Assembly: GCA_031551695.1 (NCBI GenBank)
Contig: JAVBNG010000027.1
Span: 1 to 15,789 of the forward strand
Origin: JAAYCI01 sp031551695
Lineage (GTDB): Bacteria > Bacillota > Clostridia > Oscillospirales > Ruminococcaceae
Length of the DNA stretch: 15,789 nucleotides
Direction: 5' to 3'
A program made the translations under genes and the position numbers. Below, piece by piece: positions 7,085-14,800 of the stretch (position 1 is its first letter; the number at the start of each line of letters is the position of its first letter). Below the pieces are notes generated by a model. It had not been told where the DNA came from. It did not search any database and saw nothing but the letters and a program-made list of their open reading frames with translations.

Positions 7085-7882
7085 TTACGCTGAAAGGATG
7101 GGGCTGATAAACATGGCGAATCCCATTGCTACCAACAGGCAGATCGGCATGGAAAAGTCTGTTAATACTCTAGACTTCAACTTCTCGCCCAGCTTTATCA
7201 AAATAACCATCATCAGGCTAGATACAAGCGTCACCAAGAACGGAATCATTCCGGTTGAAACGCTAAGACCAAGGTCGGCGGCGGAAAGCCCCGTCACCAT
7301 TGGCCAAGTGATTGGTTGAAGCGGGGCGGCAAGATAAGGCCCCACAAAACTTGCCATCATGCCTAAAAACAGCGCGCCAATCAAGTGCGGGCCAAAGCTT
7401 TTTCCGGATTCTCCGCCAATGGAAGCTTTCTTAATGACACCTTGGAACTTTTTCAAACCGATAACAATGGCAAACAAACCATAGGTAATCGAGATCGTCA
7501 TCACCCACATGGCGGACCCAAACATTTCGGCGGTAAAACCCCCGCTCGTGTAAGAGTTAAGCCCGTATCCCTGCGCAGTGGCTTCTGCCGCCATGTTTTC
7601 ATAAGCGTAAGAACCGATGACCGAGAGACGAAGCCAAGGGAAATAAGTGCCGAGAACCGGCATCATCGCAAGCAGAAAAATGACGATGGGAATAGAAGGA
7701 ATAATGCAAAACACAGCAGCGTTAGCAACTGTTGTTTTCATTACACCTTTCGACATTCCGAGTTGGACCCCCCTGCGCCAACATCTGACGGCAAAAAATA
7801 TTGATTGTAATGTCACGAATACAATGACGGCGCCACACAGGAAAAACATGAGCCCGGAATTTGCTATCGACAAATAATCCAT
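7085..7882 (-). CDS. DUF5058 family membrane protein (putative permease subunit)
   Basis: The 265-aa protein has about six membrane helices near residues 5-32, 52-75, 122-144, 163-186, 209-230 and 244-262. A Tyr/Gly/Ser-rich loop lies at 93-120 and a conserved-looking GGESGKSFGPHLIGALF at 156-172. I recall this pattern as DUF5058, a Firmicutes membrane family without known function that often sits beside M20 peptidases; that recollection cannot be tested here. ATG 7882 is preferred since GGGGAGGG (7892-7899) lies 9 nt upstream; the in-frame TTG at 7891 directly abuts the ribosome site. It lies 18 nt after the M20 gene and 21 nt before the second membrane gene, so translation is probably coordinated. 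Transport of the amidohydrolase substrate or product is the simplest contextual guess. Confidence 0.8.
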   Translation of the reverse strand: MDYLSIANSGLMFFLCGAVIVFVTLQSIFFAVRCWRRGVQLGMSKGVMKTTVANAAVFCIIPSIPIVIFLLAMMPVLGTYFPWLRLSVIGSYAYENMAAEATAQGYGLNSYTSGGFTAEMFGSAMWVMTISITYGLFAIVIGLKKFQGVIKKASIGGESGKSFGPHLIGALFLGMMASFVGPYLAAPLQPITWPMVTGLSAADLGLSVSTGMIPFLVTLVSSLMMVILIKLGEKLKSRVLTDFSMPICLLVAMGFAMFISPILSA

Positions 7883-7900
7883 TACTTTCAACCCTCCCCA

Positions 7901-9100
7901 TTATTTGTTTTTTTCTAGCCATTGAATTGGCAAAAAAGCATAAGCGGCCGCTCCGGTAATCATGCATTTTTCATCGAAGCACACTTTGGGGTGATGCTGC
8001 GGATAAAGATACCCCTCCTCGCTGTTCCCAGCAGCTAAAAACAGTGCGATTGTTGGCACCAACTGCGAAACAAAGGCAAAATCCTCGGAGCCAGTTACCT
8101 TCGAATCGTCCAAGATGACCGCGTGTGGGCCTGCAAGCTCGGGGAGATTCTTCATGGCAAATGCGGAAAGCCCAGCGTCAACCGTGAAGGGAGGCACGCC
8201 TTTCTGTATTCTTGTCTCCACATTTGCACGGAATGTCTGCGCGATTCCCTCACTGATTTCGGTGATCCGATTGCCAACGAACTCGCGGTTTTCGTTCGAA
8301 AATGCACGGATGGTGCCACGAAGTGAAGCCTTGTCGGGAATAACATTCGAGGTGGTTCCGGCCTGCAGATAACCTACAGTTATGACGGTTGGCTCAATGG
8401 GGTTCACTTCCCGGGAATTGATAGCCTGCAACGCAAGATGTGTATGAACGGCCACATTTATCGGGTCGATGGTTTCGTGGGGCATTGCGCCATGCCCGCC
8501 TGTACCCTGGATGTTGATTTCAAACCAGTCGGAAGAAGCCATGCCGGGGCCGGGACCGGGGACAATCGTCATACCAGAAGGTAACGGAAACCCGGCGGCC
8601 ACATGAACCATCATCGCAGCGTCCACCTTCGGGTTTTCGAGAACACCGGCTTCGATCATCGATTTCGCACCACCCAGCGTCTCCTCTCCCGGCTGGAACA
8701 TCAGCTTGACAGTGCCCTCGATCTCCGATTCTATTTCTTTCAGAATTTCTGCCGCGCCTAACAGCATCGCAGTGTGCATATCGTGGCCACAGGCGTGCAT
8801 GAAGTCGTTCTGGCTCTTAAACTCCACGTCCGTCTCTTCCTTTACGGGAAGCGCATCCATATCTGCGCGAATCAGAAAAACTTTGCCCGGTTTTTTTCCG
8901 CCCGCCACAGCAACAATTCCACACTCGCCGCAGTCAACAGGCAAATATCCCATCAGAAGCAGTTGTTCCCTGACAAAGGCCGCCGTAATGGGCAGGTTCA
9001 TCCCAACCTCCGGGGCCTGGTGCAGTTTTCGACGATAAAAAAGCATTTTTTCCTCAAGTCTTGACGCTGAATCCATAATATGTTTTGCTACAGTTGCCAT
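7901..9100 (-). CDS. M20 family (M20D-type) metallo-amidohydrolase
   Basis: A 399-aa zinc/manganese-dependent hydrolase of the group containing hippurate hydrolase, IAA-amino-acid hydrolases, AbgA/AbgB and N-acetyl-diaminopimelate deacetylase. Metal and catalytic residues are in place: ACGHDMH (103-109, with C104 and H106), E139/E140 in FQPGEE, H166 in VHVAAG and H370 in QHHPKV. RADMDALP is at 78-85. The lid/dimerisation domain carries GGHGAMPHE (201-209), and GSEDFAF is at 337-343. There is no signal peptide, so it acts in the cytoplasm on imported substrate. ATG 9100 has AAGGAG 8 nt upstream; GTG 9109 lies inside that site. It is followed by two membrane protein genes and preceded by marR, suggesting an inducible N-acyl-amino-acid or related conjugate utilisation operon. 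The exact substrate cannot be read from the sequence. Confidence 0.93.
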   Translation of the reverse strand: MATVAKHIMDSASRLEEKMLFYRRKLHQAPEVGMNLPITAAFVREQLLLMGYLPVDCGECGIVAVAGGKKPGKVFLIRADMDALPVKEETDVEFKSQNDFMHACGHDMHTAMLLGAAEILKEIESEIEGTVKLMFQPGEETLGGAKSMIEAGVLENPKVDAAMMVHVAAGFPLPSGMTIVPGPGPGMASSDWFEINIQGTGGHGAMPHETIDPINVAVHTHLALQAINSREVNPIEPTVITVGYLQAGTTSNVIPDKASLRGTIRAFSNENREFVGNRITEISEGIAQTFRANVETRIQKGVPPFTVDAGLSAFAMKNLPELAGPHAVILDDSKVTGSEDFAFVSQLVPTIALFLAAGNSEEGYLYPQHHPKVCFDEKCMITGAAAYAFLPIQWLEKNK

Positions 9101-9196
9101 TAAAAACACTCCTTGCTCGTTCCGTCACATTGTATATATTCGCCGGCAAAAGTTTTATATCAAGCGTCACCTCCTGCCATATCCTCACGATTGGCC
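9101..9196 (-). promoter_or_regulatory. marR-M20 intergenic region with orphan Shine-Dalgarno and weak internal promoter
   Basis: On the - strand a near-perfect ribosome site AGGAGGTGA (9176-9168) is followed 3 nt later by TTG ATA TAA, so no real protein starts there in that frame. A weak promoter is possible: TTGATA (9164-9159) with TATATA (9139-9134) at 19 nt spacing. TTCGCCGGCAAA (9140-9151) is a 10-of-12 palindrome between them. The region may allow separate control of the amidohydrolase, or may be a decayed leader; neither is certain. Confidence 0.3.
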
Positions 9197-9658
9197 TTAT
9201 TCAATCACGTCACCGCCTAACAGAAATTTGTGCAGAGAATCGGCAAACACAGAAAAAGTTCTTGAAACCATCGCGCGTTCCTCTTCCGAAATGTCGGCAA
9301 GCGCATCCAATTCAAGTTTCCTGAGTTCACCCAGAATTCCGGCCGCATATTGTTCACCCTGTTCCGTAAACCGCACGATATTGTTTCTGCGGTCGTTGGG
9401 GCTAGGCTCTCTGTAAATGAAGCCGTCCTCTTCCAGTTTTGACAGTAAAACCGAGACTGTTTGCTTAGAATAAAACAGTTTTTCCCGGATTAGATTTTGT
9501 GTGCAATCTGGTTCAAATCGCATGATTACATATAGTACAAATAAAACTTTTTCGCTAAGCTGGTGTTTTTGCGCCCACCAATGGTAGATATAGTCAAGCC
9601 TAAACCAAAATCGGTAGTAAGAGTTTACAAGTTCGTTAATCGGTTCGCGTGCATCCAT
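9197..9658 (-). CDS. MarR family transcriptional regulator
   Basis: A 153-aa winged-helix regulator of normal MarR length. The N-terminal helix (1-35) is rich in aromatic residues, including RFWFRLDYIYHWWAQ. The DNA-binding region spans about 52-105: TQNLIREKLFYSKQTVSVLLSKLEE is the helix-turn-helix, and the wing contains SPNDRRNNIVRFT with the DxR motif typical of MarR. The C-terminal helices (about 106-150) would complete the dimer interface. ATG 9658 has AAGGA 8 nt upstream. It is first in the leftward set before the M20 amidohydrolase, 96 nt away, and likely controls that operon and itself in response to a small ligand. A candidate palindromic operator overlaps its promoter region. The ligand is unknown; the hydrolase substrate is an obvious candidate. 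Confidence 0.92.
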   Translation of the reverse strand: MDAREPINELVNSYYRFWFRLDYIYHWWAQKHQLSEKVLFVLYVIMRFEPDCTQNLIREKLFYSKQTVSVLLSKLEEDGFIYREPSPNDRRNNIVRFTEQGEQYAAGILGELRKLELDALADISEEERAMVSRTFSVFADSLHKFLLGGDVIE

Positions 9659-9721
9659 TGTAGTTATCCTTTTTGCTTAGTATTTTGTACGCCATCGAAA
9701 AGTAACAAACAAATAATTAAC

Positions 9722-9737
9722 AGTCAAATATTAGACT
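9722..9737. promoter_or_regulatory. Candidate MarR operator
   Basis: AGTCAAATATTAGACT is a palindrome with 14 of 16 symmetric positions, in the size range of MarR-family sites. It lies directly downstream of the candidate marR -10 region, where a bound dimer would block transcription start. Autoregulation of this kind is common for MarR proteins. The assignment to this regulator is inference. Confidence 0.5.
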
Positions 9738-9743
9738 ATTATA

Positions 9744-9772
9744 AGTGTAGTGCTGTTATCAAGTATTGTCAA
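9744..9772 (-). promoter_or_regulatory. Candidate promoter of the marR operon
   Basis: On the - strand a perfect TTGACA (9772-9767) is followed after exactly 17 nt by TACACT (9749-9744), which matches 4 of 6 bases of the -10 consensus. A perfect TATAAT (9743-9738) lies adjacent but at an unsuitable 23-nt spacing from this -35. Start of transcription would be around 9735, inside the palindrome described separately, leaving a leader of roughly 75 nt before marR. Confidence 0.55.
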
Positions 9773-9775
9773 TAA

Positions 9776-9813
9776 TTCTCAATAAAAAAATTAGATATTG
9801 TGAAAATTGAGAA
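9776..9813. repeat. 8-bp inverted repeat upstream of the marR promoter
   Basis: TTCTCAAT (9776-9783) and ATTGAGAA (9806-9813) are perfect inverted copies separated by 22 AT-rich bases, just upstream of the marR -35 box. They could be half-sites for an activator or a chance pairing in AT-rich DNA. Confidence 0.4.
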
Positions 9814-10084
9814 ATCCACTGGATTTTATTCTTCGATTGCCGTGTGTTTTGCCACCTCAAACTGTATCTATACGAAAACACTGCCTTTGGTCCCGAAAAG
9901 CGGTGTTTGAGTGCTCAAATTTAATGTAATATTTGCTCGTCTGTGCCGTAAAGAAGGCGGGTTCCCCGCTCTTAGGTCAAGATATCAAACGCAATCTGTC
10001 TCTTTGGTCCTATAGCACCCGTTATTGCACGGGCAGCTGTCGATGAAGTTTTTTTCGCACGGTAAATCGTGAAGAGGGAAATTT

Positions 10085-10237
10085 TTGATTCAGACCCAAG
10101 CAGAGAAAGTTGGATTCGAAGAAACACTGTGTAGTGTTATCGCGTTCAGGCGAAGGGGACAAGCAAGGCGAATTCCCATTATCCATTGTAGGTTTTGGCC
10201 TGTACATGATAGACTTTTTGCCAAAACCATGGCATAA
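10085..10237 (+). CDS. Possible 50-aa small protein (weak)
   Basis: A TTG at 10085 preceded by AGAGGG opens a 50-codon frame ending at TAA 10235-10237. It begins MIQTQAEKVGFEETLCSV and is basic in its middle (FRRRGQARR). No domain or membrane helix is visible, and its end overlaps the candidate promoter of the next gene. I do not recognise it; it may be an unexpressed frame or a remnant of an older gene. Confidence 0.15.
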   Translation: MIQTQAEKVGFEETLCSVIAFRRRGQARRIPIIHCRFWPVHDRLFAKTMA

Positions 10238-10238
10238 T
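10210..10238 (+). promoter_or_regulatory. Candidate promoter of the glycosyltransferase gene
   Basis: TAGACT (10210-10215, 4 of 6 to TTGACA) and CATAAT (10233-10238, 5 of 6 to TATAAT) are separated by 17 nt. Transcription would begin about 70 nt before the ATG. The small hairpin at 10252-10270 would lie in the leader. Confidence 0.45.
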
Positions 10239-10313
10239 ACCCCATGGAAGAGGTGACATGCGGTATCACCAAACAACAAATGAACATTCAAGGCCCAACG
10301 GAGGTGAACAGGC

Positions 10314-11690
10314 ATGGAGCCATCTGTTTCGGAGATCATTGGGGCATTTTTGGAGGAGACGCGGCAGCTGTGCCAAAGCGTGGATGCGCTGCCGGCGGAA
10401 ACCGCCGGGGAGCTGTACGCCATGCTGAACGAGGCGAGCGCCGCCGCCACGGGGAATATCCAAGCGGTTGACCCGGCGCTGCGCGTGGAGCTGTGCGACA
10501 GGCTGGACCGTGTGACCGACCGTTTGGCCGAAACCGCGCCGCCGCGGCGCAGGGAAGGCGCCAATATCTTTACGCCCGCCGTGCACGACTACCGGCGGTG
10601 GGGAAATGTGGAACTGATGAAGGACAAGGGCCTTGCCGGGTACATGCTGGCGAAGGAAACCGGCGCCCACGCAGTGATGTTCTTCGGCGCGGCGGGGCAG
10701 GCATACCCCTATGCGGACATGCTGGAGGGGCTGGAACTGCTGTGCACGGACGCCGCGCCCGGCGAAGCGGAAGTATATTACGAGCACCTGCAGGCACATT
10801 ACCGCGAGATGGATGTGCTGGTGTTGCACGGGATGTACCAGCAAACGGCGGAATACCTTGACGCGTACCGCCGCCTGCGCCCGGACGGCAGTGTGTTTTG
10901 CGGGCTGGACATGAACAGCTATTGGATGGGGAATATCAACTGGGACGCGCCGATTGTGAAGCGGTTTGCGGCACAGTGCAATGTGGTGGCCACGTCTTGC
11001 CGGCCGCTGCGCGATGTGCTGAACCGGAACCCGAGTGTGCCGTTTTCGTGCCGCTGGCTGCCGAACGGGTTTTACGACTCAACGGGAGAAAAAGTGGTGG
11101 CGGACGCGGATGTGAAGGAAAATGTCATTCTCACAGTGGGGAGGATTGGCACGGCGCAGAAAAATAACGAGGAGATGCTGCTGGGCTTTGCGCTGGCAAG
11201 CGGGCGGCTGCCGGGGTGGCAGCTGCGTTTGGTGGGGACGGTGGACGAGAGTTTCAAGCCGTTTATCAAGGAGTTTTTTGAAAAGTTCCCGGACCTTGAG
11301 AAGCGGGTGGTGTTTACAGGGCCCATTGCCGGCAAGGCCGCGCTTTACGGCGAATATGCCCGCGCAAAGATTTTTGCGCTGACCTCGCAGATGGAGGGCG
11401 GCACGCCGAACGTGTACGCGGAGGCTCTGGTGCACGGGTGCATGTTTGTCACGTCGGACATCGACGCCGCTGAAGACATTACCGATTGTGGGGCGCTGGG
11501 GGAAATATACCCCCTGCAGGACGTGAATGCCCTTGCTGCCGCGCTTGTGAGGACAGCGAAGCGCGGAACACCGGAAAAACTGCGCGGCCATATTGAAAAA
11601 GCGACAGCCTATGCCCGAAAATATTACGACTGGACCCGCAACGCGGCAAAGCTGGCACACATGCTGGACGCGGCGGGCCCTGCATTGTGA
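10314..11690 (+). CDS. GT4-like (GT-B fold) glycosyltransferase with N-terminal helical extension
   Basis: A 458-aa protein with no signal peptide or membrane helix, hence cytosolic. Residues 1-80 are a helical, acidic extension that I do not recognise. Residues 86-260 look like the acceptor half of a GT-B enzyme. The donor half follows: ENVILTVGRIGTAQKN (269-284), WQLRLVGTV (302-310), RVVFTGPI (331-338) and AKIFALTSQMEGGTPNVYAEAL (351-372, in two parts). The two glutamates E361 and E370 correspond to the E-x7-E nucleotide-sugar motif of GT4 enzymes but with eight residues between them. ATG 10314 has GGAGGTGA 6 nt upstream. Its target could be a cell-wall glycan, a glycolipid or a surface protein; the neighbour is a large surface protein transcribed towards it, which proves nothing about substrate. 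It stands alone with its own terminator. Confidence 0.8.
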   Translation: MEPSVSEIIGAFLEETRQLCQSVDALPAETAGELYAMLNEASAAATGNIQAVDPALRVELCDRLDRVTDRLAETAPPRRREGANIFTPAVHDYRRWGNVELMKDKGLAGYMLAKETGAHAVMFFGAAGQAYPYADMLEGLELLCTDAAPGEAEVYYEHLQAHYREMDVLVLHGMYQQTAEYLDAYRRLRPDGSVFCGLDMNSYWMGNINWDAPIVKRFAAQCNVVATSCRPLRDVLNRNPSVPFSCRWLPNGFYDSTGEKVVADADVKENVILTVGRIGTAQKNNEEMLLGFALASGRLPGWQLRLVGTVDESFKPFIKEFFEKFPDLEKRVVFTGPIAGKAALYGEYARAKIFALTSQMEGGTPNVYAEALVHGCMFVTSDIDAAEDITDCGALGEIYPLQDVNALAAALVRTAKRGTPEKLRGHIEKATAYARKYYDWTRNAAKLAHMLDAAGPAL

Positions 11691-11695
11691 ACAAC

Positions 11696-11717
11696 GCCCC
11701 CGGCAAGGGGGCTGTTT
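11696..11717 (+). terminator. Weak intrinsic terminator of the glycosyltransferase gene
   Basis: GCCCCC (11696-11701) and GGGGGC (11707-11712) form a 6-bp all-GC stem with loop GGCAA, 6 nt after the stop codon, followed by TGTTTG. The T-run is short, so termination may be incomplete. Confidence 0.55.
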
Positions 11718-11832
11718 GCGTTGGGGCGGCTGCTGACTTGAGATATGACCTGACGCGCCCGCACCGCGGCAAATAACCACGCGCGCGAAAATGCATTGCC
11801 CCGGAGCGGCCCAGCCGGCCGCAGACAAAACA

Positions 11833-11862
11833 AGCCGCCGCCCCTTTTCAGGGGCGGCGGCT
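11833..11862. terminator. Terminator hairpin between convergent genes, mainly for the - strand surface-protein gene
   Basis: AGCCGCCGCCCC (11833-11844) and GGGGCGGCGGCT (11851-11862) form a perfect 12-bp stem with loop TTTTCA. On the - strand it is 24 nt past the surface-protein stop and followed by TGTTTTGTC; on the + strand it is followed by GTTTG. It probably serves as the main terminator of the - strand gene and a back-up for the + strand. Confidence 0.7.
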
Positions 11863-11886
11863 GTTTGCAGGGGACGCTTACGGAGG

Positions 11887-14800
11887 CTAGCGTGCTTTGT
11901 TCGCGTCCTCTTCGGGCTTGTCTTCCTTGCTGCGCACGTGCCGCAGAATGAGCATGCCGGCCACCTGCACCAGCAGGATGAGAATCATCAGGAGGGTCCA
12001 CTTGTCCACAAGGCGCATGGGCAGGCGGATATTCTCTGTGATGAAGAACAGGATAGGCGATAGTACGCCGCACAGGATAGCCGCGATGCGCCAGCCAATG
12101 CCGGATTTCGGGTTGCGTTCGGTGCGTCCGTCTTCTTTGGCTTCCTCAGACTGCTCATCGCGCTTTTTGTTCTTTTGGAAGATGCCGATGAACAGCAGCA
12201 CACCGAACAAGAAGGTGAGGATGGCGGCCATGAGGTTGATGAGTGCCCAGAAGCCGGAAGCGGGCGCCGCGGGCTCTGCCAGGGGCACGTCGTCCGGGGT
12301 GATCTCCTCTACCACGGGCTCGGTCTCGGCTTCGGGTTCAGCCAGGGGCACCGGGTCGGGGGCAATTACTTCTTCCGCGGCGGGGGCGGGCGGAACCGGT
12401 ACGGCGGGAGCAACTACCGGCGGCGGGACGGGCACCGGGGGAGGCGGGGTGGGCGTGGGAGGAGCGCCGCCTGCGTTGATGGTAAGCAGGCCCTTTACGG
12501 TTGTGATATCGTAGTTCTGGCTCTTGGCCACGTTTTTGAACAGAATGTCGTAGGTGCCGGCGGTGGTGCCGCCGTTGTAGTACAGCGTGTGTTTTGGAAC
12601 ACTGTCGCCCTTCACCATCGGCGTGGCCTTCGAGACTTTGGAATTAAACGCCGGGATGGCGTCGCCCTCGGTGATGGTGTAGCTGTTTGCAGTGAGGGTG
12701 AGCGGGCGTTTTTTGATGGTGTACTTGCCAACGCTGCCCAGACGGATGGTGACGTAGTTCGGGTTGTCTGTCCAGTTAATGATGTAGTCGTAGGCGCCGG
12801 CATCCTCACCGGCTGCGCGCGTTACGGTGTAATCCAGGGTGTCATTGCCCTTCAGGCCGATGACCTCGGAGAAATCCTTCAGCACGCGGCTGTCCGTGTT
12901 GCCGTAGATCTTTTCCATAGGCTGCATGTTGATCAGAAGGGTGCCGCCGGGAATGATCTCAAAGCCGCCGGGCAGGGTTTCCACGCGGACGATGTAGTTG
13001 GGGTTCTGGCTGTCCAGCGTGCCGCCAAGGGCCGGGTTGGGAAGGATGCTGAGGAGATACGTGCCCACCTCTTCCCCAGGCTCACGTGTGACGATGTAGT
13101 TCAACTTGTCGAAGGGGAACCTAGGTATCTCGTCCGGTATCGGTTCTAGGGTTTCGGTTGCCAGCAGGGGAACGGGGTCGGGCTCGCCGTAGGGTTTGCC
13201 GGTGGCGATGGGCTGTATAAGGACGCCCCGCTGCACGATGTTTAAAACACCCGTGCCCGGTGTGCCTTCCAGCGTGTAGTTAAAGGTGCCTTCTGCGTTG
13301 GGCAGCACGGTGATGTTGGGGGTGACAACATAGCCGCCGGCCCGCACGTTTTCGCCCGGCTCACGGGTGAAGCTGACAGTCAACTGGCTCTCGTCAATAC
13401 CGGGTATCGGCCAGTTCCGAAGAGAGAAGGTGGGGTCGGTCTGCGAGTAGATCTTAGTCGCGTCCTCCACAAACACATCGCCGACATGAAATATCATCGA
13501 TCTCACGATGATCTTGCCGGTGCCCGCGGGCACGTTGTAGTTGTCTGCCAGGCCGGCAATCAGGTTGATGGGGTATTCGCCCACATCGCTGCCCTTGGTG
13601 TATGTGGTGGTAATGAAGCCCGTCGGGGGGGTGTAGGTGATGGTGACGTTTGCGGCGGAGTCATTGATGCCGAGAGCGGCGTTCACCTTGTACCCGGTGT
13701 AGCGGTAAGCGGTCGTCAAAGTGGGAACCGCGTCGCCATAGGTCAGTGGAAGCGTATCCACAACGGGAGTGAGCGTCGCTTTCCGGATGGTGAATACACC
13801 GGGGGTGATATCGTCGTTGACGGTGTAGTTCTTCGGGTTTGCCGGTGTGATGGCGGCGGTGATGTCGTAGGGGCTGCCCGCCACAGTCTCGCCGTCCTCG
13901 CGGTCCAGCACTACGGTGAACGCACTTTCGGGAACCGTCGTGCTGATCCACTCATGTTCGAGGAGGGCAGGGTCATCGTCGCCGTACTCTTTTTCGGCGT
14001 CCTTAATCTTAACCAGCGCGCTGGCGTTCACCGATAGCGGGTTCACCTTCAGCGTGCCGTTGGTGGGCACCAGATAGTAGTTGGAGACGCCGGTGTTCGG
14101 GGTGGTGGTGGGGATGTGCATTACCGCGTCATCGTTGATGACAATGGGGTAATCTCCGCCATCGTTGCCTGTTTGGTAAGCACCGCTGATGCTGGGGTCG
14201 GTGTCCACGGCGTCCGCCAGGGTGTCCTTGTTTGGATCCGTGCCCTGCAGGTCGGCGAGGGTGTACGCCAGGGTATAGGTGGGCACATCGCCGCCGTAGG
14301 TGATGGGGCCGCCCGTGGCGGTGACGCGCAGCGGCGCCGGGGTGATGATGACCTGTGCCGGGGTGTTGCCGGAGCTAAGGAGGCTGCCAGCGTAGTTTCC
14401 AAGGCCGACCGCCTGCGCCTGCACCTCGTAGACGCCCACGTTGACAAAGGCCGGGGTTGTTGTACTCCATTCGCTCCACAGTTGTTCGCCCTGCTTGCGC
14501 CAGCGGTACTCTATCCGGTAGTCACTGCCTGCCGTTTGGGGGCACTCGTCCGTAAGGGTTGCGCTGTGCGGGGCTTTGTTGTAAGTGACCGTTGTGCCTG
14601 TGAGGGAGATGGAACCGCCCAGGCTGCCTACGGTGACGTGCATAGAACCTGTTTCATAGACAAACTTGTAGTTTGCAACGCCGGTGTTCGGCGTGGTTGT
14701 GGGAACGGCGATGGTGCCGCCGGAGGTTGATACCGTGTAGCTGCCCACCAGGTAGGGCCCAGAAGCTACTGTGGCGACAGGGGTGGCGGTGACGATGGCG

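Larger units (their letters stand above)
9659..10313. other. AT-rich divergent intergenic region without a convincing gene
   Basis: About 655 nt separate marR (-) from the glycosyltransferase (+). The first 200 nt are very AT-rich (17 G+C in 60 at 9721-9780). Besides the promoters and palindromes listed separately it holds short hairpins: TTTGAG-TG-CTCAAA (9906-9919), GCGGG-TTC-CCCGC (9957-9969), CCCGT-N6-ACGGG (10018-10033), AACACT-GTGT-AGTGTT (10123-10138) and GGTGA-N9-TCACC (10252-10270). None has a clear T-run, so they are not obvious terminators. I recognise no known riboswitch, tRNA or insertion sequence in it. Confidence 0.6.

Noticed and set aside
6188..10313. Attachment-site pair for an integrative element at tRNA-Gly
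   Set aside because: By eye I found no copy of the tRNA 3' end within the window and no integrase gene, so only the composition shift is reported.
10022..10564. 180-codon - strand frame in front of and under the glycosyltransferase
   Set aside because: Most of it is antisense to the GT N-terminus, and the rest shows no domain; no ribosome site precedes it.
11887..12471. LPXTG sortase signal in the surface protein
   Set aside because: No LPXTG-like motif precedes the hydrophobic end; three helices with charged loops form the anchor instead.
12175..13149. 324-codon Gly/Arg/Val-rich + strand frame inside the surface-protein gene
   Set aside because: It is antisense to the MBG region and low in complexity; the - strand frame has clear repeat domains and runs to the window edge.
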